From Chryseobacterium aquaeductus (GTDB lineage Bacteria; Bacteroidota; Bacteroidia; Flavobacteriales; Weeksellaceae), in contig NZ_CAJIMS010000001.1 of assembly GCF_905175375.1 (NCBI RefSeq), positions 3,348,001 through 3,412,000 on the forward strand: a stretch of 64,000 bases of DNA, written 5' to 3'. Position 1 is the stretch's first letter. The number at the start of each line of letters is the position of its first letter. Positions 34,123-43,869 of the stretch are shown piece by piece. The translations under genes were made by a program, and so were the position numbers. The notes beneath the pieces were generated by a model. The model searched no databases. It saw only the letters and a list, made by a program, of their open reading frames with translations, and had not been told where the DNA came from.

Positions 34123-36327
34123 ATGAGTTACGACTTAGAACAAGAAAATAAAGAAATTTCAGCTAGATATAAAGACCTGATTTCTAACACATATAGAACT
34201 TTGGATGAAGAAAATAACAAACTCATCCGAAAGGCTTTTGATATTGCATTAGATGCACACAAAGACCAAAGAAGAAAATCTGGTGAACCGTACATTTACC
34301 ACCCTATTGCTGTTGCAAAAATTGTAGCAAAAGAAATCGGTCTTGGAGCTACCTCAATTGCCTGTGGATTATTACACGACGTGATTGAAGATTCTGATTA
34401 TACTTTTGAAGATTTAAAGAAAATTTTCGGAGAAAGAATTGCCGTGATCGTAAATGGATTAACTAAAATATCCATCATGAATCATCAGAACATCTCTGTG
34501 CAATCTGAAAATTATCGAAAACTCCTTCTTACGCTATCTGAGGATTTCCGTGTGATCTTAATAAAGATTGCCGACCGTCTTCACAACATGAGAACATTGG
34601 AAAGTATGGCTCCGGACAAGCAGAAAAAAATTGCTTCCGAAACAGTTTACATTTATGCTCCGATGGCGCACCGTTTAGGTTTATATAATATTAAATCTGA
34701 ACTTGAAGATCTTTCTTTGAAATATAACAATCCTGATATTTTCAACGAGATTACTCAAAAATTAGAACTTGCCAAAGAAAGTAGAGAGCGATATATTGAA
34801 GAATTTAAAAAAGAAGTTTCTGAACGTTTACAAGATGAAGGTCTGAATGTGACTATAAAAGGTCGTGCAAAAGCAATTTCCTCCATTTATAGAAAAATGC
34901 TGAAGCAAGGGGTTTCTTTTGAGGAAGTTTTTGACAATTATGCGATAAGAATTATTTATAAATCCGATGCTAAGAATGAGAAATTTCTTGCATGGAAAAT
35001 TTATTCTATCGTTACGGACGTCTATCACAGTAATCCTTCCAGAATGCGCGACTGGATCACACAACCTCGTTCTACAGGCTACGAGAGTTTACATTTAACC
35101 GTTCTTGGTCCTGATAAAAAGTGGATTGAAGTACAGATTCGATCTGATAGAATGGATGATATTGCCGAAAAAGGTGTTGCTGCTCATTACAAATACAAAG
35201 AAGGATACAAACAGAGCAGCGATGACCGGAATTTTGAAAAATGGGTAACAGAAATCCGTGATGTACTAGAACAACAGCAAAATCTGACAACTTCTGAGCT
35301 TTTAGATAATATTAAACTCAATTTATATTCAAAGGAAGTTTTTGTATTTACTCCGAAAGGTGAAATTAAAATTTTACCGACCAATGCAACGGCTCTGGAT
35401 TTTGCATTTTCGGTTCACTCAGATTTGGGAATGAAATGTCTTGGTGCAAAAATCAATGGTAAATTGGTTCCTATTTCGTACGTTTTGCAAAATGGCGATC
35501 AGGTTGACATACTCTCGTCTCAAAACCAAAAACCGAAGTCAGACTGGCTCGATTTTGTAATCACTTCAAAAGCAAAATCAAAAATAAAAGGTTACCTGAA
35601 TTCTGAAAAAAATTCTTTGGTAGATGAAGGAAAAGAAATTCTGCAGAGGAAACTGAGACACGCAAAAATAAATTTCAATGATGAAGAAATAAATAAACTT
35701 CAAAAGTTTTTCAATCTAAAAACTTCGCAGGAATTGTTTTTGAAATTCCAGACTAATGAGTTGGATGCAAGCAGTCTGAGAAAATACTTTGAAAGTAAGA
35801 ATGTATTTAATAATTTGCTTTCAAGATTCAGGAAATCGCCAACAAAAAACCAACATTATATCGAGCCCAAAGAAATTAATCTCGACATGATTGTCTTTGG
35901 AAAGGATGAGGAAAAACTAAATTACAGCTATGCAAAATGCTGTACCGTGATTCCTGGTGATAAAATTTTTGGATTTATTACGATTTCTGAAGGAATAAAA
36001 GTGCACAGTGATAATTGTCCGAATGCTATTAATCTGAGAGCTCAATATGATTACCGTGTGATCCCAGCAAAATGGGTGAACGAAGAAAGTTTCAAAAACC
36101 GTATCAAAATTGAAATTGAAGGACTAGACAGAATGGGAATGATCAACGATATTACAACAGTAATCAGTGGTGCAATGGGAATGGATATGAAAAGTATGTC
36201 GATAGAATCTAATAACGGAATTTTCACCGGAAACATCAATTTAGAAGTAAAAAATAGAAGTCAACTAGACGAAACCTTCAAAAAACTAAAAGATATTGAT
36301 GGAGTTTCTAAAGTTGTAAGAATTTAA
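34123..36327 (+). CDS. Bifunctional (p)ppGpp synthetase/hydrolase
   Basis: 734 residues with the long Rel/SpoT architecture. An HD hydrolase domain (about 45-190: YHPIAVAKIV, CGLLHDVIED, KIADRLHNMRTL) keeps the HD pair and the downstream ED, so hydrolysis should be active. The synthetase domain (about 235-350) has DNYAIRIIY and RSTGYESLHLTV. TGS domain about 395-455 (VFVFTPKGEIKILP), helical/zinc-finger-like part with YAKCCTVIPGD, and C-terminal ACT domain about 655-734. It makes and destroys (p)ppGpp in the stringent response. As in most Bacteroidota it is probably the single long Rel. nhaA follows after 6 bp. Confidence 0.95.
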   Translation: MSYDLEQENKEISARYKDLISNTYRTLDEENNKLIRKAFDIALDAHKDQRRKSGEPYIYHPIAVAKIVAKEIGLGATSIACGLLHDVIEDSDYTFEDLKKIFGERIAVIVNGLTKISIMNHQNISVQSENYRKLLLTLSEDFRVILIKIADRLHNMRTLESMAPDKQKKIASETVYIYAPMAHRLGLYNIKSELEDLSLKYNNPDIFNEITQKLELAKESRERYIEEFKKEVSERLQDEGLNVTIKGRAKAISSIYRKMLKQGVSFEEVFDNYAIRIIYKSDAKNEKFLAWKIYSIVTDVYHSNPSRMRDWITQPRSTGYESLHLTVLGPDKKWIEVQIRSDRMDDIAEKGVAAHYKYKEGYKQSSDDRNFEKWVTEIRDVLEQQQNLTTSELLDNIKLNLYSKEVFVFTPKGEIKILPTNATALDFAFSVHSDLGMKCLGAKINGKLVPISYVLQNGDQVDILSSQNQKPKSDWLDFVITSKAKSKIKGYLNSEKNSLVDEGKEILQRKLRHAKINFNDEEINKLQKFFNLKTSQELFLKFQTNELDASSLRKYFESKNVFNNLLSRFRKSPTKNQHYIEPKEINLDMIVFGKDEEKLNYSYAKCCTVIPGDKIFGFITISEGIKVHSDNCPNAINLRAQYDYRVIPAKWVNEESFKNRIKIEIEGLDRMGMINDITTVISGAMGMDMKSMSIESNNGIFTGNINLEVKNRSQLDETFKKLKDIDGVSKVVRI

Positions 36328-36333
36328 TAAAAA

Positions 36334-37521
36334 ATGAAATTAAGCATCTACTTTAAAAAGTTTTTTGAAAGCAGCCAGTCATCAGGAATTTTATTGATCG
36401 TATGCGTTGGGCTTGCACTAGGAATCGCCAACTCTTCTATGGCAGAAAACTTTCAAAATTTTTTAGATCAGGAAATCGGTGTCAATCTTTTTCATCTGAA
36501 ATATCCTGTAAGTATCTGGATTAATGACGGATTGATGGCAATTTTCTTCCTTTTGGTAGGACTCGAAATAAAAAGAGAAGTCGTAGAAGGCGAGTTGTCT
36601 TCCTTCAAAAATGCTTCACTCCCTATATTTGCAGCAGTTGGCGGAATGCTGGTTCCGGCTGGCATCTACGCACTGTTCAACTACGGAACCAAATACAGCA
36701 ACGGTTGGGGAATTCCTATGGCTACAGACATTGCATTTTCGCTGGCAATTATCTCAATGCTTGGGAAAAGAGTTCCCAATTCTATCAAAATATTTTTGGC
36801 TGCTTTGGCAATTGTAGATGATCTGGGTGCTATTTTGGTGATTGCAATTTTCTATACCAATCAGATTGACTGGATCAATCTCACCTTATCTTTTGGAATT
36901 GTAGGTCTTCTTTTCACTCTAAATTATTTAAAATTTAAGAAACTAATTTTTTATATTATTCCGGGGATATTTTTGTGGTATTTTTTACATCATTCTGGTA
37001 TTCATGCTACAATTGCCGGTGTTTTGCTGGCGTTTAGCATTCCCACAAATATTTCGAAAATTAAAATTTCACCATTAGAAAAACTGGAGCATCAGCTTCA
37101 CTTTCCGGTAAGTTTTATCATTATGCCGATTTTTGCATTAACTAATACGAACATCACTTTTACAAACGGAATGGTAGACGGAATATTCAGCGGACTGGGT
37201 CTGGGAATCATTTTCGGGTTGATTTTTGGAAAACTTATAGGAATCAATCTTTTCTCATTGATTGCGATAAAACTCAAAATCAGTTCTCTTCCTCAAAATT
37301 CATCATGGTCACAGATGCTTGGTGTTGGTCTTCTGGCAGGAATTGGTTTTACGATGTCAATTTTCATTGCACTCCTTTCATTCAAAAATCAACTTCAGAT
37401 TCAGGATGAGGCAAAATTTGCGATTTTAATTGCTTCTTTTATAGCTGCAGTTTCAGGATTTGTGGTCTTAAATTTATGCTCTAAAAAGATTGAAGAAGCG
37501 GAGGAAACTGATGAAGATTAG
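36334..37521 (+). CDS. nhaA: Na+/H+ antiporter NhaA
   Basis: 395 residues, about 12 TM helices. The NhaA signature MATDIAFSLAIISMLGKRVP and the ion-site pair of Asp in AIVDDLGAILVIAIFYT are present, as is GIGFTMSIFIALL near the end. It exchanges Na+ for H+ for pH and salt homeostasis. It starts 6 bp after the Rel gene, so the two are co-transcribed, linking ion homeostasis to the stringent-response gene in this organism. The acidic C-terminus EEAEETDED is typical of the cytoplasmic tail. Confidence 0.95.
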   Translation: MKLSIYFKKFFESSQSSGILLIVCVGLALGIANSSMAENFQNFLDQEIGVNLFHLKYPVSIWINDGLMAIFFLLVGLEIKREVVEGELSSFKNASLPIFAAVGGMLVPAGIYALFNYGTKYSNGWGIPMATDIAFSLAIISMLGKRVPNSIKIFLAALAIVDDLGAILVIAIFYTNQIDWINLTLSFGIVGLLFTLNYLKFKKLIFYIIPGIFLWYFLHHSGIHATIAGVLLAFSIPTNISKIKISPLEKLEHQLHFPVSFIIMPIFALTNTNITFTNGMVDGIFSGLGLGIIFGLIFGKLIGINLFSLIAIKLKISSLPQNSSWSQMLGVGLLAGIGFTMSIFIALLSFKNQLQIQDEAKFAILIASFIAAVSGFVVLNLCSKKIEEAEETDED

Positions 37522-37545
37522 TCATCAAAATTTTATAAGAAAGGA

Positions 37546-38580
37546 TTAGATTTTATGCTCATCATCTTTTTTATTTAGCTTATTTTCAATGCTTCGTGTA
37601 TGTTCTTCGTCGCATTCAAAACTTGGTTCCTGATTCTTTGATTGATAATGCAAAGCCTCTTTCTTGATCTCGTCTGATAATAGTTTTTCAACCCGTAATT
37701 TTCTGAGAGCCATATTGAGCTCATTTCCGAATAATAGAAGATAAACATTGACATTTACCCATACCATCAATAAAATCATACTCCCGATGGAGCCGTATAA
37801 CACATTGTAACGTGCTACATTTTTCATATAAAGTGTAAAGAGATAGGTCGTTAAAATAAATAAAATAGTGGTGAGAATTGCTCCCGGAACAGCCTGTCTG
37901 AATCTGATAATTTTCACGGTGCCCAACCAATAAAACATTGCCAAAAGCAAAAAGAAAAACAAAGGAAAAGATACAAAACCTATAATTTTTGAAAGGTTGT
38001 TTACCAGCCACGAAATATTATCAGAAGGTGTGAAAAGCTTAAGAACAACTTCGGAATAGTATACTCCAAAAAGCGCTAAAAATACAATGGTTACAAAACC
38101 TATGGTGATAAAAAACGATAGAATAAACTCTTTTACATCAGGCAGTTTTTCTTTAGAATTTTCATTAAAACCATTGATGATAGAAAATGTTCCGTTTGTT
38201 GCGAATACTAGTGCGATAAGAATCGTTAAATTACTTATTCCCTTCATATTGGGGATTATATTATCTTCAATGTAACCTCTCACATCACTTTCTATATTAG
38301 AAGGAAAAATATTGTGCATCAATACTTCAAAAATGTAAAACTGTAGCTTATCATAATGCGGCATGTAGGGAATTACAGATAGTAAAAAAAGAATAAACGG
38401 AAATAGGCTCAGCGTAAAACTCCACGAGATTGCTGCAGCTTTTTTACCGATTTTACCTTTAAAAACACCTGCAAAATAAATTTGAAACAACTGCCAAAGT
38501 GATATTCCCAAAAGCGGAATATGTATATCATCTAGAAAATCTTGAACCTTCAAAAGAAAACCCGGAACCTTAATACCCAT
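37546..38580 (-). CDS. YihY/BrkB family membrane protein
   Basis: 344 residues with six TM helices. KAAAISWSFTLSLFPFILFLLSVIPY near residue 45 and the GSIGSMILLMVWVNVNVYLLLFGNELN segment near residue 265 are YihY/UPF0761 hallmarks. The charged C-terminal tail of about 50 residues is cytosolic. Family members were once called RNase BN or BrkB; their molecular role is not settled. It is 3 bp downstream of a beta-barrel protein gene in the same orientation and converges on nhaA. Confidence 0.9.
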   Translation of the reverse strand: MGIKVPGFLLKVQDFLDDIHIPLLGISLWQLFQIYFAGVFKGKIGKKAAAISWSFTLSLFPFILFLLSVIPYMPHYDKLQFYIFEVLMHNIFPSNIESDVRGYIEDNIIPNMKGISNLTILIALVFATNGTFSIINGFNENSKEKLPDVKEFILSFFITIGFVTIVFLALFGVYYSEVVLKLFTPSDNISWLVNNLSKIIGFVSFPLFFFLLLAMFYWLGTVKIIRFRQAVPGAILTTILFILTTYLFTLYMKNVARYNVLYGSIGSMILLMVWVNVNVYLLLFGNELNMALRKLRVEKLLSDEIKKEALHYQSKNQEPSFECDEEHTRSIENKLNKKDDEHKI

Positions 38581-38583
38581 TTT

Positions 38584-39618
38584 TTATTTTAAAATTTGAT
38601 CAATTTTATCAAACTGTTTGTCTACAAATTTAGGGGATTTTATTCTAAATCCAATTCCAAAACGAAATAACCAATTGGTAGTTGAATAAAAATTATCATT
38701 ATTGCTATTAATCCAGTTCAGTTGTGCACCGCCACCGAAAAACCATTTTCCGTTATCGAATCCTATTCTGGAGTAAGAATTGAGACCAACATTAAATTCA
38801 TTATAATTTTCATCTGTTAAATAACCGTAGTGAATTTGCGGGTAAATTTCTACAATTGCATACCAGTTCTTCCCGATTATCTTTTGCATTCCGCCACCTG
38901 TTCTCAAGGTCAGTCTTATATCCTTGGTGACAGAATTTCCATTTTCGGTATCGTTTATTTCCAAACCTTGATACTTTGCCCGATTCGTGTTTTTCATCAA
39001 GTTGTATTGATAGACCAAACCTGTGAGCAAAACAAAATCATTTTTCAGCGGTTTATATGTCATATTAGTGTACGTTCTGTAATTCTCTTTTTTTCCAAAC
39101 CACAAATAACTTGTGTCACCTGTAAAGGATTGATATTTAGCATCCAGAAACTGCATGAAGTCATCACTTAGTTCCTGCGTAAATTCATCATTTAAGACAG
39201 TTTCAAAAAATCTTTTAGTATCTTCTAAATAAAGACCTTTTACCTGATTAAAGTTGACGTACTGTCTGAGTTTCGGACTGATAAAAAAAGCAAATCCGAG
39301 ATTGAAATATTTGGTTTTTCCTTTCATATCGTTGTCATTATTTATCCTCACAAACTTTGGCGCAAAAGATATACTGGCGTCCACCCATCGATATCGAAGA
39401 AAAAATTCTGTGTAAAAAGAATCATTGGGTTTCAGCCTAAAAGTTTCACCTTCGTAAAACAACCCGAAAGAATTATTGACATAGCTTATTCCGCCTACAA
39501 GTGAAATTTTGTGACGGTCATCTTCAAGATATTTTTTCTCATCAGAAACACTGATTTCCTGACTGTTTACAATTGCCGAAAAGCCAAAAAATAATGCAAA
39601 AAACACCGAAGATTTCAT
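38584..39618 (-). CDS. Outer-membrane beta-barrel protein (DUF4421-like)
   Basis: 344 residues from the ATG at 39618, chosen because it gives a proper signal peptide (MKSSVFFALFFGFSAIVNSQ); the frame extends 16 codons further upstream. The mature part has many amphipathic strands (FYTEFFLRYRWVDASISFAPKF, LLTGLVYQYNLM, WYAIVEIYPQIHYGY) and ends in a strand-rich FRFGIGFRIKSP region. The layout fits the DUF4421 outer-membrane family of Bacteroidota, recalled from memory. Function unknown. It precedes the YihY gene by 3 bp. Confidence 0.65.
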   Translation of the reverse strand: MKSSVFFALFFGFSAIVNSQEISVSDEKKYLEDDRHKISLVGGISYVNNSFGLFYEGETFRLKPNDSFYTEFFLRYRWVDASISFAPKFVRINNDNDMKGKTKYFNLGFAFFISPKLRQYVNFNQVKGLYLEDTKRFFETVLNDEFTQELSDDFMQFLDAKYQSFTGDTSYLWFGKKENYRTYTNMTYKPLKNDFVLLTGLVYQYNLMKNTNRAKYQGLEINDTENGNSVTKDIRLTLRTGGGMQKIIGKNWYAIVEIYPQIHYGYLTDENYNEFNVGLNSYSRIGFDNGKWFFGGGAQLNWINSNNDNFYSTTNWLFRFGIGFRIKSPKFVDKQFDKIDQILK

Positions 39619-39686
39619 ATTGTCTTTGCTGATTACTGTAAAAGTACAGATTTTAATAATAATCATTAATTTTTTTTAATTATAAG

Positions 39687-39694
39687 TATCTTTG
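39687..39694 (+). promoter_or_regulatory. -7 box of rlmH
   Basis: TATCTTTG is an exact TAnnTTTG match, 24 nt before the rlmH ATG. No clear -33 TTTG. Confidence 0.55.
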
Positions 39695-39718
39695 TTCTTT
39701 CTATTTTAAAGCTAAAAA

Positions 39719-40192
39719 ATGCGCATTAATCTACTTTGCATTGGAAAAACAGATGATAAAGAAATCAATTCTCTCATCAGTTATTATCTCACCCGACTTC
39801 CCAAACACTGGAATTTTGAAATTGTAGAGATTCCCGACATTAAAAATGCTAAAAATCTTTCGCCAGATCTTTTAAAAAAAGAAGAAGCTAAATTATTTCA
39901 GAATTACATTGATAAAAATGACTGGGTTGCTATTTTAGACGAAAAGGGGAAACAGTTTACAAGCAGGGAATTTTCTGAGAAAATCGACAACTGGATGAAT
40001 TCTTCTGTAAAAAAAATTCATATTTTGGTAGGCGGAGCTTATGGTTTTTCAGACGAAATATATACAAGAGCCAACGAAAAAATGTCACTTTCTAAAATGA
40101 CATTTACTCACCAGATGATCCGGTTATTTATCGTTGAACAATTATATCGTGCTGACCAGATTTTGCAGGGAAAACCTTATCACAATGATTAA
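39719..40192 (+). CDS. rlmH: 23S rRNA (pseudouridine-1915 N3)-methyltransferase
   Basis: 157 residues, the normal RlmH length. SPOUT-fold features: WVAILDEKGKQFTSREFSEKI, the SAM-loop HILVGGAYGFSDEIY and the C-terminal knot MTFTHQMIRLFIVEQLYRADQILQGKPYHND, which is nearly invariant in the family. It methylates pseudouridine 1915 of helix 69 in 70S ribosomes. It stands alone on the plus strand between minus-strand genes and ends 12 bp from the end of trmL, the other SPOUT enzyme here. Confidence 0.96.
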   Translation: MRINLLCIGKTDDKEINSLISYYLTRLPKHWNFEIVEIPDIKNAKNLSPDLLKKEEAKLFQNYIDKNDWVAILDEKGKQFTSREFSEKIDNWMNSSVKKIHILVGGAYGFSDEIYTRANEKMSLSKMTFTHQMIRLFIVEQLYRADQILQGKPYHND

Positions 40193-40203
40193 TTTATCTG
40201 AAA

Positions 40204-40659
40204 CTAAATTTTTAGATTAATCTGTCTTTTCGCTTCTCCTACTACAAATGCCACAGAATTTGCAATATTAAAACTCCTGATCAGTTTCGACATCGGTATC
40301 GTTAAATGGTTTTCAAATAGATTTAAAACTTCCTTGCTCAAACCCACACTTTCTTTCCCGAAAACCAGCCAGTCGCCGTCCTGAAAATCAGTTTCCAAAT
40401 ACGATTTTTCAGCATGAGAACTCAACAGAAAAACTCGTGATTGATCAGGAATTACTTTCATCCATTCTTCAATATTGGCATATTCTGTCACATCAAGATG
40501 CACCCAGTAATCTAAACCGGAACGTTTGAGGTTTTTATCATCTATCACAAATCCGAACGGATGGATAAGATGTAATCTGCTTTCGGTTCCTACACACAAT
40601 CTTCCTATATTACCTGTGTTGTTGGGGATTTCCGGCTCTACAAGAACAATGTTTAACAT
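40204..40659 (-). CDS. trmL: tRNA (cytidine/uridine-34 2'-O)-methyltransferase
   Basis: 151 residues, TrmL (YibK) length. SPOUT motifs: VEPEIPNNTGNIGRLC at the start, LVFGKESVGLSKEVL in the middle and the IPMSKLIRSFNIANSVAFVVGEA knot at the end. It methylates the ribose of the wobble base in tRNA-Leu isoacceptors. It is 24 bp downstream of a TPR protein gene in the minus-strand tat-PAP2-TPR-trmL group. Confidence 0.94.
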   Translation of the reverse strand: MLNIVLVEPEIPNNTGNIGRLCVGTESRLHLIHPFGFVIDDKNLKRSGLDYWVHLDVTEYANIEEWMKVIPDQSRVFLLSSHAEKSYLETDFQDGDWLVFGKESVGLSKEVLNLFENHLTIPMSKLIRSFNIANSVAFVVGEAKRQINLKI

Positions 40660-40683
40660 GAATTATTAATAAAATTGAATGTA

Positions 40684-41499
40684 TTATTTTTTGACGCACT
40701 TCGCATACTGATCCGTCAAAGCACCTTTTTCATATCCTGTCGCAACAGCCTTATCAAGACTTGCACACGCTTCTTTATCCTTTGCTGTATCAAATAAAAT
40801 CATTGCTTTTGTAACATAAGATGTTGAAAATTTAGGATCGATCGAGATCGCTTTATTGACGTCAGCCAATGCCTCTTTATGTTTTTTCAGTTTCAGATAA
40901 ACATCAGCTCTGCCGTTGTATAGCAAAGATTCTGGTTTTTCTGAAAGTAACTGATTGTAATCTTTTAATGAACCTTCCAGATCGCCGTTTCTTTTTTTAA
41001 GATTGGCTAAACCTGTTCTTGCAAAAATATTATCGGGAGCAAAACTCAAAATCTGGTTCAAATCTTTTTCAGCTAAATCTTTCTTGCCTAAATTTTCATA
41101 CACTTTTGAACGCGTCAGATACATTTCTATATTTTCTTCATCGATCTGCAAGCCTTTGTTGAGATAATCTAAAGCTTTGGTTTTGTTTCCTTTCTGATTG
41201 TGTAAAGAGCCTAAATTAGCATAGACCGCAGCCGAAAGCGGATTTGATTTTAAAGCTGATTCATAAGATTTAAAAGATGCTGGTATCTTGCCCAATCGTC
41301 TTTGCGCCGTTCCTAAATTATTGAAATATTCAGATTGATACTTTTGAATCTGTTCTTTGTCAGCAAGTTTGGTGTACTGTTCTTCTGCACATTTGTAATC
41401 AGCTTTTTGCATACATTCTTCAGCCATTTTTTTATCCTGAGCCGAGAAAAATTGAAGCGAAGTAGCCGCTAATGTAAGAATGAGTAAATGTTTTTTCAT
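40684..41499 (-). CDS. Periplasmic TPR protein
   Basis: 271 residues from the ATG at 41499, which gives the signal peptide MKKHLLILTLAATSLQFFSAQ; the open frame further upstream overlaps the PAP2 gene and is not used. The mature part is about six TPR units (for example AAVYANLGSLHNQKGNKTKALDYLNKG and similar), with Cys at the start (ECMQKADYKCAEEQY) and end (YAKCVKK). It is probably a scaffold in the periplasm. It starts 1 nt after the PAP2 stop, so translation is coupled. No specific partner is known. Confidence 0.85.
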   Translation of the reverse strand: MKKHLLILTLAATSLQFFSAQDKKMAEECMQKADYKCAEEQYTKLADKEQIQKYQSEYFNNLGTAQRRLGKIPASFKSYESALKSNPLSAAVYANLGSLHNQKGNKTKALDYLNKGLQIDEENIEMYLTRSKVYENLGKKDLAEKDLNQILSFAPDNIFARTGLANLKKRNGDLEGSLKDYNQLLSEKPESLLYNGRADVYLKLKKHKEALADVNKAISIDPKFSTSYVTKAMILFDTAKDKEACASLDKAVATGYEKGALTDQYAKCVKK

Positions 41500-41500
41500 T

Positions 41501-42061
41501 TTATATAGTTTGTTTGTTGATGACTTTTTTTGCGAGCATAGAGAATACCACTCCCAATAAAATTCCAACAAACGCACCCACCAAAATATCTATCGGGAAA
41601 TGTACTCCTAAATATATGCGACTGTATGCTACGACAGCAGCCCATACAAATATAACATAAGGAAACCACTTCAGCCTATCTTTTAGGAGAAAACTTAGAT
41701 AACTTGCTAAAAAGAAAGTATTTGAAGCATGAGCAGAGTAAAAACCAAACTTACCGCCACATTTTACAATTCTCATGTAAGACTGCAAACTTGGGTCGTG
41801 GCAAGGTCTTAATCTAGCGACTCCGTATTTGAAAATCCCTGATAGCTGATCAGAAATTGTAACACCGATTGCAACAAAAAGGAGTATGTAAAGTAAAGAT
41901 TTAAGTTTAAAATTCTTGTAAAGAAAATAACAGAAAATAATGTAGAGTGGAACCCAAATGAATGTTCCGGAAATCAACATCCAAAATTGATCAAACGGCG
42001 TATCTCCTAAATTATTTAGATAGAGAAACACTTTTTTGTCTTCAAGAATGATTTCTTCCAT
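41501..42061 (-). CDS. PAP2 family membrane phosphatase
   Basis: 186 residues from the ATG at 42061 (a GTG one codon upstream is less likely). PAP2 motifs: KYGVARLRPCHDPSL (KX6RP), FYSAHASNTFFLASY (PSGH-like, with SAH in place of PSGH) and SRIYLGVHFPIDILVGA (SRX5HX3D). Five to six TM helices. Such enzymes dephosphorylate undecaprenyl-PP or phosphatidyl-phosphates. It lies 6 nt after tatA and 1 nt before the TPR gene. Substrate not determinable. Confidence 0.9.
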   Translation of the reverse strand: MEEIILEDKKVFLYLNNLGDTPFDQFWMLISGTFIWVPLYIIFCYFLYKNFKLKSLLYILLFVAIGVTISDQLSGIFKYGVARLRPCHDPSLQSYMRIVKCGGKFGFYSAHASNTFFLASYLSFLLKDRLKWFPYVIFVWAAVVAYSRIYLGVHFPIDILVGAFVGILLGVVFSMLAKKVINKQTI

Positions 42062-42067
42062 CACAAA

Positions 42068-42400
42068 CTACCTGCTTACTGGCCCTTCGTAAGTTTCATC
42101 GTCAGAAGGTTTTAGCTTTAGAGTTTCATCAACTAATGGTGCACCAATAATCTCTTTTTGGATGTTTTTTGTAGGATCAAATTCTTTTGCAGCGTCTTTC
42201 ACTTTCTCAATCTCACGTTTGATCTCAGACACAGGATTATCTGTTTCTTTCATGATTTCGGTTTTGATATCTTCCACTGCGCCACGCATTTTTCTCACTC
42301 CGGATCCTAGATCTCGGGCAATCTGAGGGAGCTTATCCGGTCCGAATAATACTACAATCGCAATGGCGATCAATGCCATTTCTCCAATGCTTAATTCCAT
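42068..42400 (-). CDS. tatA: Sec-independent translocase protein TatA/TatB
   Basis: 110 residues: short N-terminal TM helix (MELSIGEMALIAIAIVVLFGPDKLP), the FGPDKLP hinge, an amphipathic helix (IARDLGSGVRKMRGAVEDIK) and a charged tail. The length and the Glu at position 8 rather than a Gln are compatible with a TatA-type or TatB-type subunit. TatC is not in the window. Forms the Tat pore for folded proteins. First gene of the tat-PAP2-TPR-trmL group. Confidence 0.88.
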   Translation of the reverse strand: MELSIGEMALIAIAIVVLFGPDKLPQIARDLGSGVRKMRGAVEDIKTEIMKETDNPVSEIKREIEKVKDAAKEFDPTKNIQKEIIGAPLVDETLKLKPSDDETYEGPVSR

Positions 42401-42462
42401 GATGCTAAATTACAAAAGATTATACATAAATGATGACTTGAGGCTTAATTTTAAATAATTTT

Positions 42463-43680
42463 TTAAGACTGTTTACCCTGAAAAGCGTAATAGGTGATTG
42501 CAACACTCACCGTCATCAAAACAAAAGCCAAAAAGAAAGGCGCTCCTGAAAATTTAAATGGTGCTTCATCGTGGGTAAAATAATAAAAAAGATGCGTCAT
42601 CAATGGCGGTCCGATAATAGAAGTCGCACTCATTAAACTCGTTAATGCTCCCTGAAGTTCGCCTTGCTCATTTCCGGGAACACTCTTGGTTATTACCGAT
42701 TGTAAAGCAGGCCCACAAATTCCACCAAGACAGTATGGCACCAGAAAAACAAACATCATCCAGCCTTCTGTTGCAAAAGAAAACAGTAACATTCCCAATG
42801 CGTATAAAGCTAAACCGTAATAAATACTTTTTTGCTCCCCCAGCTTTGGAGTTGTCCATCTGATCAGAACACCCTGCACCAAACCTACTAAAAGTCCCAC
42901 AACACCTAGAGAAATACCAACCATTCTTTCTGTCCAGTCAAATTCATACATCGTGAAGAAATTCCAATTGCTTTGAACGGCATGACCTGCAATATAAATT
43001 AAAATCAAAGCCACGATCAAACCCGAAATTTCAGGATGTTTCCCTAAAAATTTAAACGAACCTACAGGATTTGCACGTTTCCAGCTAAATTCTCTTCTTT
43101 TATCTTTATCTAAACTTTCCGGAAGAATAAAGTATCCGTAAATGAAATTAATCAGACATAAAACTGCCGCAGCATAGAACGGAACTCTCGCTCCGTAATG
43201 CCCCAAAACACCTCCGATTACTGGCCCAATAATAAAACCTATACCAAATGCTGCGCCAATCAATCCAAAGTTTTTGGCGCGGTCCTCATCCGTCGATATG
43301 TCAGCAATGTAGGCACTTGCAGTCGTTACACTTGCTCCTGTGATACCAGCAATGATTCTACCTGCAAAAAGCCAAATAATAGTAGGTGACAGAGCCAAAA
43401 GAATATAGTCGATCGCAAAACCGAAAAGCGAAATCAGAATAATAGGTCTTCGTCCGAATTTATCACTCAGATTCCCTACAATTGGTGAGAAAATAAATTG
43501 GGTGAAAGCATAAGCGAAACCTAGCCATCCGCCATATTTTGCAGCCTCACTGATGTCAGCATGAATCAATTCTTTGATTAATGCCGGAACCACCGGAATG
43601 ATAATTCCCCACCCTGTAATATCGATCAGCAAGGTGATGAAAATAAAGCTCATCGCGGCTTTCTTTTTCGACTTTTCCAT
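42463..43680 (-). CDS. MFS efflux transporter, TetA-like (DHA1)
   Basis: 405 residues with 12 TM helices. DHA1 drug-antiporter motifs: [35 protein letters not shown] (motif A) and [20 protein letters not shown] (motif B) and GPVIGGVLG (motif C). Closest in layout to tetracycline-type antiporters and to homologues common as chromosomal genes in Flavobacteriia. A promoter TTTG-N17-TACTTTTG lies directly upstream. Substrate not predictable from sequence; no resistance phenotype should be assumed. Confidence 0.88.
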   Translation of the reverse strand: MEKSKKKAAMSFIFITLLIDITGWGIIIPVVPALIKELIHADISEAAKYGGWLGFAYAFTQFIFSPIVGNLSDKFGRRPIILISLFGFAIDYILLALSPTIIWLFAGRIIAGITGASVTTASAYIADISTDEDRAKNFGLIGAAFGIGFIIGPVIGGVLGHYGARVPFYAAAVLCLINFIYGYFILPESLDKDKRREFSWKRANPVGSFKFLGKHPEISGLIVALILIYIAGHAVQSNWNFFTMYEFDWTERMVGISLGVVGLLVGLVQGVLIRWTTPKLGEQKSIYYGLALYALGMLLFSFATEGWMMFVFLVPYCLGGICGPALQSVITKSVPGNEQGELQGALTSLMSATSIIGPPLMTHLFYYFTHDEAPFKFSGAPFFLAFVLMTVSVAITYYAFQGKQS

Positions 43681-43687
43681 AATGGTG

Positions 43688-43716
43688 CAAAAGTAAGTAA
43701 ATATTGGGAATGCAAA
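43688..43716 (-). promoter_or_regulatory. Promoter of the TetA-like gene, very close to the ATG
   Basis: On the minus strand TTTG (43716-43713), 17-nt spacer and TACTTTTG (43695-43688). The ATG at 43680 is 7 nt further, so the mRNA would have almost no 5' leader. The TTTGCACC following the box also occurs at the pyrB leader promoter. Confidence 0.75.
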
Positions 43717-43814
43717 TGTTTAGGGTCAAAATTTAATTCCAAAAATTTGAAATTTAATATTGGTATTTTTGATCCTTTTGGTAAGATTAAAATTCTAAAA
43801 GAAATTTTTAAACC

Positions 43815-43850
43815 AAAAAAAAGAGCCTTTCGTTTGAAAGACTCTTTTTA
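43815..43850 (-). terminator. Intrinsic terminator after secDF
   Basis: On the minus strand AAGAG-CTTTC and GAAAG-CTCTT arms form a stem with one internal mismatch and a 4-nt loop, followed by a run of T (plus strand A-run 43815-43822). 20 bp past the secDF stop. Confidence 0.85.
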
Positions 43851-43869
43851 TGTTTAAAGTAGTTTAAAT

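Noticed and set aside
42463..43680. Tetracycline resistance determinant
   Set aside because: Only generic DHA1 motifs are seen and homologues are common chromosomal genes; naming a drug would be unsupported.
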